Made by a program: the position numbers and the translations under genes. Of a DNA stretch of 64,000 nucleotides, positions 27,624-38,210 are shown piece after piece; positions within the stretch are counted from its first letter, which is position 1; each line of letters starts with the position of its first letter. The stretch lies in NCBI GenBank assembly GCA_024516155.1, contig JAJJXM010000004.1, positions 1,178,001 to 1,242,000 of the forward strand, written 5' to 3'. This DNA is from Pyronema omphalodes. Lineage: Eukaryota; Ascomycota; Pezizomycetes; Pezizales; Pyronemataceae. The notes beneath the pieces are model-generated. The model had not been told where the DNA came from and searched no databases. It saw only the letters and a list, made by a program, of their open reading frames with translations.

Positions 27624-28327
27624 ATGGGGTGAACTGGTGTAATTAATAGTTATGTCTTGCGTTTTATGCTGCGTTGTTTTCTTTTTTTTTTGTTATCGGA
27701 ATTTTACTACTCATGGGATGGGGTTTCAAAGGAAGGGATTTTGTTCATGGTTCCGGTAATGAGTGATGCAGATTGAAGGAAAAGTTCTAATGTCGTCTTG
27801 TGAGTGATACAAAGTGGGCCAATTTTATAGACTAGGAAACAGAATTTTATCTACGTCACAAAGCGAGCCATAGGCAAGCCGACGGAACCGAAGACCGAAG
27901 TGCCGGATCTCCCCGAACGTTTCCCTCCGTGTGTGACAAGAAGCGGCCCACATTTTTTCACATCCTCTCACTCGCAACATATTACCGCCTTGTTCTGGAA
28001 CAAGCCGCAAGATCTTACCCAGGCCTTGCAAAGTTACGTGACTGGCCAGGTTCCAAGTAAAATTTACGCCGCTTACCTGAAGGTTGAACACCCAACAGAA
28101 CGGTTCCTGATCGCTATTTTCGTCCCAATTCAAAACCTTGATCCAGTTGCCGATCACCGACGTCATACCCGCCAGACGACCTGCTACCCGATAGGTTTTC
28201 CATACCCTAATACACCCATAAAACCCACCCCTTTCCCTCGCAATAAATCAATCAATCAATCAACAATACGACTACAAGCACCTCAATTAACAAATCAATT
28301 CACCGAACAAAAACCACAATTATCAAT

Positions 28328-28627
28328 ATGCTATCCCTCCGTACTTTCCTTCCAGCAACCCGCTTCGTCCGCACCTACCCGCAATCAACCTCCCCCTCCA
28401 GAGCCTCCAAAACTTCCGGTGTTCAATCCAGCCCAAAGGATCATACTGTCAATAAAGACCATGAGCTTGATGTACAGAGCCATAGCTCTAAGCAGGCGAT
28501 GAGGGAGCGTGCAAATGCGGGTGGTAGAGCACCAGGAGAGAAGAAGGCGGATCCCAAGAAGGATCATCCTAATGCTCCAGAGCCGGTTATTGGTATGCAG
28601 GAAGAGACTGGTCATAGAGGTATGTAG
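28328..28627 (+). CDS. Small conserved fungal protein, probably mitochondrial
   Basis: A single exon of 99 residues. The N-terminus (MLSLRTFLPATRFVRTYPQS) is rich in Arg, Ser and Thr and lacks acidic residues, like a mitochondrial presequence. The middle carries KQAMRERANAGG, and the end carries DHPNAPEPVIGMQEETG. This layout resembles a short protein seen in many Pezizomycotina, but no function is known to me. It follows RPN2 on the same strand by 705 bp and converges on the downstream GTPase gene. A pyrimidine- and A-rich leader precedes the ATG. Confidence 0.65.
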   Translation: MLSLRTFLPATRFVRTYPQSTSPSRASKTSGVQSSPKDHTVNKDHELDVQSHSSKQAMRERANAGGRAPGEKKADPKKDHPNAPEPVIGMQEETGHRGM

Positions 28628-28928
28628 AGATTTCTTTTTGAAGTTGGGGGAGGGAATTTGGGCTAAATATTTCTTTTTTCTACTTTCATAGTTGGGGGTT
28701 ATTAGATAAAGAGAGAGAGAGAAGAGAAGAGAAAACTAATTGGGGGTAGTTTCAGGAAATTAAAGTCGAAAGATGAGTGTATGATATCAAGAAGGGATAA
28801 TGGATTTAATGATATTTTGGAGGGATATGAATATAAGGAACGATATATCTGGAGATTGCATAGGGGGGGTTCATGAAGGGTGTATATATTTTGAATAAAT
28901 CATCTATGATACAAAAAAAAACAGAGAA

Positions 28929-30597
28929 CTATTTTCCAACTTTGAAAGACAAAATCTATTGTGGAAGAAAAAAGAAATGGTTAGTGAGGGAAATTGCATT
29001 AGGAATCGTAAATGGAAATGGGGTACAGACATCGTTTTTACCAACTTCTACCAACTCGTCTTCTGCCACTCGTACTCCACCGATTCCTTCGATGTAGGCA
29101 ATGGTTACGTCTCCCATGATCTTTTTTGCGGCGTCGCGGACGGTTGAACCCCTGGTGTTGTTAGTTTCCGAGGTAATATTATCATAGTGTGGGTGCTCCT
29201 TGGCTCTAGCCTAGGGTGCACCCCATGCTTCTGGTTCGGATGCAGGTTTGGGTCAGTCACCCATGATGCTGGAACAAACTTACTTTCCAACCAACACACA
29301 GTCCCTGAAAACAGCAGTATTTCCAGCCGAACCGCTTCCAAAACTGTGAATATTCCGTACGGGGAATACCGGCACTAATCCCAGCAACTTTGCAGCTCTC
29401 GATAATACCTCCACAACTCCCGTGGAACCGAATCTGTATAGCACCATGTCTTTAAGATTCTCAATCCTCTGCTTAAGCTTGTCATCCATCTCTTTCAAGC
29501 CACCTCCTTCGGGGTCACCATCTTCAATCAGATCATCTCTAGTTTCAACGAATTCCGATCCCTCCTCATAACGGATGTATCCCTGCTTGGCAAGTTTCCG
29601 TAGGAACACTTCGGACATGGCGGAGGTAAGGACAATGGATTCGGGATCTTGCTTTTTGGCGATTTTGGCAATGTTTTGATCGGCATCGGGGTGGTCGATT
29701 TTGTTCAATGCGATGACGGTGGGGAACTTCTCGTCGGTGAAAGCGTTGACTACTCTTTCGATTGTGGCGTTGTCCCAATCTTCGAGAGGCTGCTTGAGGC
29801 CGAGTTTGTCAAGGCAGCGTGCTACGACTGCAGAGGTGGATCCGTAACCGGAGAATTGGCCTTGGAGGGTATCGACAGCGTTTGCCTCTATTTTTCTGTC
29901 AATTTTGTTCCTCTTATATCCCATGCCAGTATAACTTACTCAAAGCGATATGCCTTCTCCTAATACTTCCCCACTTCTCCATCAAATTCCCCTGGATCCA
30001 TCTTACGATTTCTCCGCGTAACCACACAATATCCGAACTAGGATCATAACCTCTCGTAGCCTTACCCTCCGCATCTGTAGTACCACTCACATCCACAACA
30101 TGTACCAACGCATCCGCATGTCTCAAATCATCCAAAAACTTATTTCCGAGTCCTCGCCCCTCATGGGCTCCGGGGACAAGTCCGGCAACGTCCAGAAGCT
30201 CGATCGGTACCGAACGCTTACCGGCTTTACAGCCACCGTAGTTGGGCTTGCAGTATTCTTGTTTTCCCACACGGGCGCAGGCGCAATCCTGGGCTTATTA
30301 GGGACATGTTAAGGGCGAAATAGAGCTACTGGAACTCACGATTTGGAGATAACCGATAGCACGTTGGGGATCGATAGTAGTGAAACTATTACGAATTAGG
30401 TGATGCGACTTGATAGTAGAGCTAGATCTGGTGGGGCTTACGGGAAGTTTCCTGCGCGGAAAGTCAGACTGGAAGCTGGAGGGGAGCAGGATTTACGACG
30501 TACCAACCTTGGAGCTCGCGTCGGTCAGCGAGTTAAGAGTTGTAGACTTGCCACTGGAGGGCTTGCCGACAAGGCCGATTAATGGGTCGCGAGGCAT
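28929..30597 (-). CDS. YchF/Obg-related GTPase, orthologue of yeast YGR210C
   Basis: Seven exons: 30597-30504, 30451-30442, 30385-30340, 30288-29940, 29887-29284, 29151-29031 and 28955-28929; introns of 52, 56, 51, 52, 132 and 75 nt; about 416 residues, matching the family. The G1 motif is GKPSSGKST. The second exon is only 10 nt and completes the conserved VGNFPFTTIDP. G3 lies in [18 protein letters not shown], followed by [21 protein letters not shown]4 is NKID. The C-terminal TGS-like part runs [24 protein letters not shown] and ends ILSFKVGK. This is the YGR210C branch, not OLA1. The last exon (27 nt) needs a non-standard GTCTGT donor but restores the expected C-terminus. Its molecular role is poorly known; a translation-related function is inferred from YchF relatives. 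Confidence 0.88.
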
Positions 30598-32939
30598 CGT
30601 GGTGTTGGGGGGCGTTGGTTGTGGTGAGGCGCGGTGTCGCGGGGTGAAATTTTTGGCGCGGTCGCGGGTAAGGGATACGTCATGGTGGGGCTAAACGTGA
30701 TGGTGGTTAGGGGACTCCTCTATACTGAACGTAATCAGTTGAAATTTCAGAAGTTAAGAAATCTGCATTTAATCAAGCTTATGTTCTCCACTAATACGGT
30801 AATGTGTAGCTTACTTAAAATGACCTCACGAAAGCAACACACTTACGACCTTATTATTATAGCATGAATGCTTATGGCAGCAGATTAAAAGTAAAGTCCT
30901 GTCGATACTCTCCATTACAACTATCTTGAAGGGGATAAATGGACACTTAGCCCTGGCCTATACAGCACAATGGGAAATGGTGGTTTGACTAGTGTAGAGG
31001 CGGTTCATGTCATCGTATTCTGCCCAGGTATTTTGGGAGTGGGCCAACGTTTCGAATTCTTCGACAGAAAGACATGTGAGGAGTGCCAAATACTTGATTG
31101 AAAAATATTCTTGGCAAATTTTGGTAAATATCCATTTGCTATGCCGAAACTAATCATCGAGCAATGTCTCATGAGTGTATGTTGTCATGCAGCCTGGAGC
31201 TCAGTTTGCCACGCGCGTAAGCAGTTTGTTAGCCATGAAACATCCAATTTCGAAAACAATGACACATAGTTTTTAATCCTTTAGATGCCCCGATTTCTCA
31301 CTCAATCCGATTGGCAGAATTTCTATCAGTGGGGCTGTCTTGACACCCGGTTGCTGGTATTGGGTGCTGGTGAGCTGGAGTTATATGGCGCCTGCATACT
31401 ACCATAGGTTAATCAAAAGACCATTCAACATTTTCCTGAGCGAATGAAAATATGGATGATGGTTTACATTAATTAATTATCTATAGATCAACCTTCTTGT
31501 GATCAAAAGCAGTACGAGTCACATTGGAGGGTTGCTAGGCATGTGTTAGTATGATATCATTTACTGTCACTCGCTCTGAATATTCCTGATTAGGCATGGT
31601 GTAACTATTGAGCCGCTGTCCAACTCACTCCTCCACCAGCAAAACCGGGTAATTATCAACCTTTCTCAAATCCGCCTCTAAATTACCAAGTCGGATTTTT
31701 ATTCTATCGTATTCAGATCTGCAAATTAGTTCCTCCTTTGACTGAAAGGTGATGAAAAGGCCGGCATTGGGGGTAGGGAGTTATTCTCGGCAACGCCCTG
31801 CCACACTACCTCAGCTACGTTTCTGACACTCTAAGGGCCTGTTTGGCGGTAAAAAATACATTGTGGTTCAAAAATTACCCGTAGACAAGGTTAGGTCCCA
31901 GTACCACGATACATGAATACCATGTATTTGGCGCTAGGAAAAATCGTTTTGCGGCGCGAGGACAGCTGTAGACAGCGCCTGTTAGGACCGGTGGGTTCTG
32001 CCCACAAGCCACTTTCTACAGCCACATTCCATCCAGCGACAACCAACCATCTGGCATTCCGAACGCGTTTACCCTCTGAAGTCACCATCAACTGCTCCTC
32101 ATCAATGCACGTCGCCTATACACACGCGCATCATCAGGAATTACGGAGCGGGTTTGGCAACATCAAGTCCCAGCTGTCAATGGTTTTGCATGATTTGTAG
32201 ACGTGGAATTGGCGACCGATGGTTGAAGATGTGTGGAAATAGTTTTCATCACGGCCTCACATTTGGCGATGTCACGGTGGCTGTTACGCGATTTTTTTTT
32301 GGGTCGCGTTGCTTCATTTGGTTTAGTGGTGGTGGTGAAAATTTTTACTCGTTGTTGTCCTCTGTGATACTCTGTGGTACATGAAATGTATTTAGGGGTC
32401 GGGTAGAATACAAAATCAGGTCGAATACAATGTATTCTTGTCCCTGTCTACGGGCCCGCAAAACGCGCGGAAAATACAAATGTCTATGTATTTCCATGTA
32501 TTAGCGTGTACTACGGCGTATTCCGTACCACCAAACAGGCCCTAAATTCACTGTTCGGACGTTCCAAGATCAGAAAGCTTGGGCGAAACACTAGATAAGT
32601 CTTGATGTGGTTCTAAAGATGAAAGTTTGTCAGACCACACTGCATGCAGAATGTCGAGGGAAAGTACTAGCGTTGTGTTGGTACTGAGAGCCAGTTGGCA
32701 TGAAATGGTTGGCTGTGTTTGACGGTCGCTACTTCGTCGATCGGTATCGAAACGAAAAAGCTATGTTAACTTTAAATGTGATTATTATGAGACATAGTTT
32801 ACATTTTCTTATGTAGCAATATTTTCTTCGCCTATTAAAAAGAAATTGACGACCTTCTTTAACCGCACCAAATCCTCATACTCACTCTATACAATCAACA
32901 TCAACACTCGAGGCGATAAGTCGGCAAAGTCACCACACA
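30598..32939. other. 2.3-kb intergenic region, largely a MITE
   Basis: Apart from the 708-bp inverted-repeat element at 31835-32542, no gene or RNA is recognised between the GTPase and membrane-protein genes. Confidence 0.6.
31835..32542. mobile_element. Non-autonomous PIF/Harbinger-like element (Tourist-type MITE)
   Basis: The ends are inverted: the left end starts GGGCCTGTTTGGCGGTA, and the right end read on the minus strand starts GGGCCTGTTTGGTGGTA (one mismatch in 17). The element is flanked by TAA on both sides (31832-31834 and 32543-32545), fitting the TWA target duplication of PIF/Harbinger transposons. A second inverted block, CCCGTAGACAAGG at 31878-31890 against CCCTGTCTACGGG at 32442-32454, strengthens the call. 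The interior has no transposase frame, so it would need to be mobilised in trans. Confidence 0.82.
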
Positions 32940-35051
32940 ATGATATTCCTCATACTCCTGAAAATACTACTCTCCAATCCAGACACCGGAACCGTCGAAG
33001 CCACTCCAATCGAGTTCAGTTCCCGTCCGACTTCCGACTCAGCATCCCCCTCATACGTTGAAAAACCCCGTGGCCGCGGTACAATCGATTTACTTCTGAC
33101 GTCAATCATCACACTTATTCTATGTGTATACACATCCATCCACTTGAATATTGCAGCCGGTAGCCCCATGTTCACCATAAAAATTCCTCGATTTAAATCA
33201 TCTCTAAAAGGAAAACCACGCAAATATACCCCGGTAAACAATAATCCCAACGCGAACAAACCCTATCGGGTGGAAGTCAAAAGGGCGACTGTTTATAAAT
33301 TATACTGGGTCATTATTGCGCTTTTCGCACCTGAATTTGTACTTTTTGCCGCACTGAGTCAATGGAAAGAAGCCCGTGCACTTCAGGAAATACTGCGGGA
33401 AATTGGGGTGAAGAAAAACGAGGCGATAGAATTAGAAGAGGAAAGAAGATGGTTGGAGTTGTTGAAGCCTACACTACCAACTGCGGCCGAGAGAACGGAT
33501 TGGTCCAGCATTTCAATGACATCAGCATTCTTTGTCATAATGGGAGGATATGCCTATCGCCGTGGATACGACTTCAAAATCCCTGAATCGGATCTCAAAT
33601 TTCCATACGTAACGCTCACAGCACGAGGGTTTCTAGAATTAGCCCGGAAAGGTGTTATACACCCTGGAATCCTCGATGACAAGGCCATTACGGACCGCAG
33701 TAAAGCCGACTGGTTGGCAAAGCTTCTTGTTTGTGTACAAGCACTCTGGATGGTTTTCAATGTCATCGGGCGGAAAGCAAGTGGCCTACCGAGCACGCTG
33801 ATTGAGTTGAATGTGATTGTGCATGTAATGGTCATGGTGATTGTTTACGGCCTGTGGTGGGATAAACCGTTCGAAGTTAACAATCCAATTATTCTCAATC
33901 CTTCGCCAGAATACATCGGCAAACACACCAAAATGCTTTCAATACTAATGGACCATACTCGAGACAGGAAAAGCCCGGTAATTAAACTTTGCCAAGAAAT
34001 ACTGACTCTCCACAAGGACGACCTCCCATTGAGGACGATTTCGTGGCCCAGCGGAAGGCAATACCTCGATGACAATATATACACCCGCCGATCGATGTTC
34101 AAATACAAGCATCCACTACTATCTTGGATTCGTCGACGATTGTCCCGCGATAGGGGAAACTATCAGAATCACCCAGTTTCAATAATTACCGCCGAAGAGC
34201 ACCATCAGAGGTACTCGGATATATCATTCCCGGAAGGGCTAAACTGGAATTATTTTGTAGCCACAGAAATGGATTTTAAGTCGGATAAAGAGACAGGGAC
34301 GCAGACAATAGGAGCTGCGGATTTAAATATTAATGTGAATGGGGAGAATTGTTTAAAAGGATTGCTACTTCACCCAGGCGAAGTTTTGATCTTAACGACA
34401 AAAAACACAAATGAGCACAGATATGTAGCCGCTACTCGTTACCGACGTCCATTATTACTCACCGAGCATCAACTGCACATGGCAGAAAGATTCTTGCTGG
34501 AATTCCATGCATACCCATCAAACACCGACAATTCTCGTACCAGAGAAAACGCGGACGATTCTTGGGCCACATTAGAAACACGTAATCTCTCTCCAGAGGG
34601 TAGCATATCAGCTTGGTCAAACAACCTTGACCTGAATTTTTCGGTTCACAATTCAACCCTCCTTTCTGGGGGGTCAATTCTCAGCCTTATATATGCCGGA
34701 TGTCATGCAACAGCATGGAATTCGCACTTTCCGTCGTTTACCGAAAGATACCTTTGGAGAGGCGCTTGCATTGTCATCGCTGCCGCAGGGCCGACTGTTA
34801 TAATTTCATCTTTCATGTTACTAATTGCGATAGCATTGATAAATAGTGGCTCCAACCTTGTTGCCAGGATTATTTCCGTTATTATTCTGATCTGCTGCGT
34901 GGCGGTGTTATTTGTTGTCTCATTTGCTGTCCTGCTACTTTACCCTTTGGCAAGAATTTTCATCATTGTGGAGTCCTTCATTTCCATCCGAAGTCTTCCA
35001 GCTGGCGCCTACGAAAGCGTCAACTGGATCGACTTAATACCTCATGTGTAA
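32940..35051 (+). CDS. Large fungal multi-spanning membrane protein, unknown function
   Basis: One uninterrupted exon of 703 residues. A hydrophobic start (MIFLILLKILL) may be a signal sequence. A membrane segment lies at about 47-71 (DLLLTSIITLILCVYTSIHL), another near 120-142, a pair around the QALWMVFNVIGRKASGLPSTLIE region (about 265-310), and a hydrophobic C-terminal block (from about 615). The end, SLPAGAYESVNWIDLIPHV, and the motifs DDKSKAD-like (ITDRSKADWLAKLL) and GLWWDKP are hallmarks of a large Pezizomycotina and basidiomycete family with no assigned function. A soluble region of about 300 residues separates the two membrane parts. Neighbours give no functional clue. Confidence 0.87.
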   Translation: MIFLILLKILLSNPDTGTVEATPIEFSSRPTSDSASPSYVEKPRGRGTIDLLLTSIITLILCVYTSIHLNIAAGSPMFTIKIPRFKSSLKGKPRKYTPVNNNPNANKPYRVEVKRATVYKLYWVIIALFAPEFVLFAALSQWKEARALQEILREIGVKKNEAIELEEERRWLELLKPTLPTAAERTDWSSISMTSAFFVIMGGYAYRRGYDFKIPESDLKFPYVTLTARGFLELARKGVIHPGILDDKAITDRSKADWLAKLLVCVQALWMVFNVIGRKASGLPSTLIELNVIVHVMVMVIVYGLWWDKPFEVNNPIILNPSPEYIGKHTKMLSILMDHTRDRKSPVIKLCQEILTLHKDDLPLRTISWPSGRQYLDDNIYTRRSMFKYKHPLLSWIRRRLSRDRGNYQNHPVSIITAEEHHQRYSDISFPEGLNWNYFVATEMDFKSDKETGTQTIGAADLNINVNGENCLKGLLLHPGEVLILTTKNTNEHRYVAATRYRRPLLLTEHQLHMAERFLLEFHAYPSNTDNSRTRENADDSWATLETRNLSPEGSISAWSNNLDLNFSVHNSTLLSGGSILSLIYAGCHATAWNSHFPSFTERYLWRGACIVIAAAGPTVIISSFMLLIAIALINSGSNLVARIISVIILICCVAVLFVVSFAVLLLYPLARIFIIVESFISIRSLPAGAYESVNWIDLIPHV

Positions 35052-38000
35052 AATCACCCCACACCTTGGCATTTCCTTGCATTTCGCATTCACCAATTTT
35101 TGGGGGCTTTGATATTATGTTCCCATACGGTGTCGTACGGCTTCAAATGGCACTCAACAAACATTTGACAGCGCTAGATGGAGGAAATTGGAATTCGACA
35201 GTCCGACACTTGTGATGCTGGATTTCGGATCAACTACCAAAGCGGATTGCCAAGGGGTTACTAGTGGATCGACTCGGAAATGTTTTTGGGTGTTTTAGGT
35301 CTTCTGAAATTTGCGGGTAGGGTCGGCTTCTTGTGGACGGTGGATAGTTCCTGGATGTCAAAGAAAGGATGGTGGATATAAGTTGGTGTTAAGTTGGGAG
35401 AGAGACAGGGTGTTTGAGATGCTAGAAAAGAAGGGCAGATGTGACAGTTGGATGTGGGAAGGTTTTTTGTTTTGGCATTTTAGTTTTATGGCTGGTATTG
35501 ATGGCTTGGGACGTGTATAAGGACATAAACGTGGAAGAATGGGTTTTTTCTGTGCCTGGTGGGTTTGGTATTGGAGTTTAGATGCAGGTTGATGAAATGT
35601 CTGCTGGAGGAGCTTTGGAGCCAGGTATAGTGGTTTATGCAAGAATATGCACATGTGATTGGGAGCATTGTTTGAATTCGCATTAGTTTCATACATGAAA
35701 ATGGGGGGTGGGAATGTGGTATGGAGGGGCTTGTGGGTGTGTGTATTATGTTGTGATTGACGAATGAACTTTGGTTTCTTGTACAATTTTGTTCGAGACG
35801 TGCTTTCCCGATGATAAGACTACATAGAGGCTGTTGATGGCTATGTTGGGTAATTCTTATCTTGTGTTAGTGATATTGTCAAAAGCGCCTAGCGTTTAGG
35901 TGTCTTGGCCGTAGAGGTGGAGCTTCTTTCCTAGGTATATCTTCTGCCGTAGCCACACGTTAGGGTTAGACATCTACCGTTCTCAATCAATGCACTTCTC
36001 CACCTCCACTTTTCTCCCGTTTGTTCGTTTCACAGATATAACATCCGAAAATTACTGAAAATTTAATCTAAGTGTCATCAGTGATCAGCGGGATTGCAAA
36101 TCAAAATATCCGCCAATGACTTCATTTATATATGAGGTATCACTCGCTGAATTATAGCTTATCGGGATTCGTCTTCGAGGGAGGCTTACCCGATACTCAG
36201 GAGAAGTGGTCATAGTTATCTGTTATATGCCTTCTCAGGCATAAACAGCGTTGAAAAGGATTTGGGAAAACCAAGGTTCAGGAAATCAGGGGGCATCGCC
36301 GGGTGCCAGTTGGCTTATATCACTAGGGCAGGTGTTGATTCTATCCATCTTGCATAGGTCTCCAAAAACCACATCGATTCCCCAGAATCTCTTCTTTTGC
36401 TCCTATCTGCATTTTATAATCATGAACTAACAATTTCACTATAGCTATTCACATCTTTATCATGAGCACCAAATTTATCTCGTGATTCCCGAGTCCCAAT
36501 AGGCTTTATCATATGCATGGAAAAAGTAGGGCAATACCCTACATCGTCCCTTCACTATGTTACCCTCCTTTAGTCCCATTACCAACCTCCACTTCTTAGT
36601 ATGAAAAGTTTGTAACAGCTCGCTGTAGATACCACCATATCTGATATATCTGCATGCATGCATCCAAACAAAACAAAAGAAAATAATAACTATGTTGACG
36701 TATGTTGAAGATGATGTGGTTGCATCTTTCAATGCATAACCAGGATGGCTGTTGCATATACAAACTACCCACTGAAATAGCAGCATGTAATTTCTCCGGT
36801 AGCATGTATCATATGATATGTTGAAAAAACGCCTAAGTAAGTTATTCTTCTGTGCTGAAGTTTTATCCTCGTCTTTTTATTGATTTATTTATTTTCCCTT
36901 CTTGGTTCAAACCTTCCTCCCTTACCTTCCCTTTCCTGGAATAAGAACATACAGTGTCATCGCGATATATACTGTTATCATCAATCGAATGACTCGGGTA
37001 CATACACATAGTTCTATACATAAAATAGCCCCTAGCCTCAAGTCTCCAGGGCCCAGAATCCAAGTTAAGCTACGTAAGTCACACCTAACCCCAATAAACG
37101 ACAACAACACACTCACATCAGAGTTTACTCCATGGAAATGAGTACATAAAGTAGGATTGCGGTATGTTTGTTGTCATCGATTGAAGCGATCGGGTGCCTA
37201 CCTCATATGTAGAAGTGGGACCAGGTTGAGCTATGTAAGTCAGACCTAACCCTAATAGAAGTCGAAAAGATGCAAATTTCCATATCTTACATGCTTATTT
37301 TTTTTTACTTAGATAGGGTAGGGCTTGATCATAGGGCTTGCTCCAATCTTATGCTTGCATCCTCCATCGAATATAGAACCCAACAAAAATACGTTGTATA
37401 CCTCTCGGCTATGTATTGCACCATAATATTTTAGTAGTCGGAGACCGGAAGATCCCGGACGCATATTGTTGTAATCATATTACCCGGATCCTTCCATCGC
37501 ATCGGGGCTGGAACCTGGGATCTATATGTAGGATTGTACACAAGCCAATCAACTAGCCTCGTGGGTATGATACGTATTCTTATAGGAGCTCATGAGAGGG
37601 TCTGTGATTCTATGATCCTGTGATTCTATGATTAGATTTTCCAATCGCATGTGCACTTAGGCCAGGTGTCATGTTATTTTTTTTGTGGGATACAGATACA
37701 GATACGGGATTTGAAGTCAATGCGTATATATCTGCAATAAAGCACTTCCTCAAGACTACTCAAAGCCACCACATAACAAGTATGCGTAAAAATAACAGTA
37801 AACAATATAAATTCTAACCGCAGTATATCTGCGATGGGTATAAAATGATGATAGAAAAACGTGCTGTGAAAGAAAAGCCAATAAAAATGCATCAAAATCC
37901 TGTCCTAACAAATATGTAATGTAAACGTAAAATCCCATCAAATAACAAACACCACAACAACCATAACCCATCAAATACCAGTACCAAAAATGCCACATAG

Positions 38001-38210
38001 TCAACCTCCATCTCCATCTTCATCTCATATGCTTACAAGATCTTGTTCGTCTCCGCCTCTACCTATATCTTAAGGTAAAAAATAAAACAGAATTAAACTC
38101 CAAATCAACTCCTGCAAATAAAATCGAAAAAAAAAAAAATCAGAATCCCGAAAAAATGCTATGCTGTCATGGGGCTATTCCCATTCCCATCCCAACTCCA
38201 ATTCGCTGTA
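35052..38210. other. 3.2-kb intergenic region
   Basis: No convincing gene. A 142-codon minus-strand frame at 35358-35786 is low in complexity and not recognised. A telomere-like TTAGGGTTAG sits at about 35962. A diverged duplication lies at 36971-37265 and a short tandem CTGTGATTCTATGAT at about 37600-37630. Confidence 0.6.
36971..37265 (+). repeat. Diverged two-copy direct repeat
   Basis: Unit A (36971-37100) and unit B (about 37167-37265) share two blocks in the same order. The first is TGTTRTCATCRATYGAA followed by CGGGTRC. The second is AGCTAYGTAAGTCA, then ACCTAACCCYAATA. The stretch between the blocks has indels. Unit B contains the telomere-like string CCTAACCCTAA. No known element is recognised. 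Confidence 0.6.

Noticed and set aside
35358..35786. 142-codon minus-strand ORF
   Set aside because: Low-complexity (Pro, His, Asn, Ser) peptide with no family resemblance, overlapping an equally open plus-strand frame.
35958..35972. Telomere repeat (TTAGGGTTAG)
   Set aside because: Less than two repeat units, flanked by ordinary sequence; too short to be an interstitial telomere.
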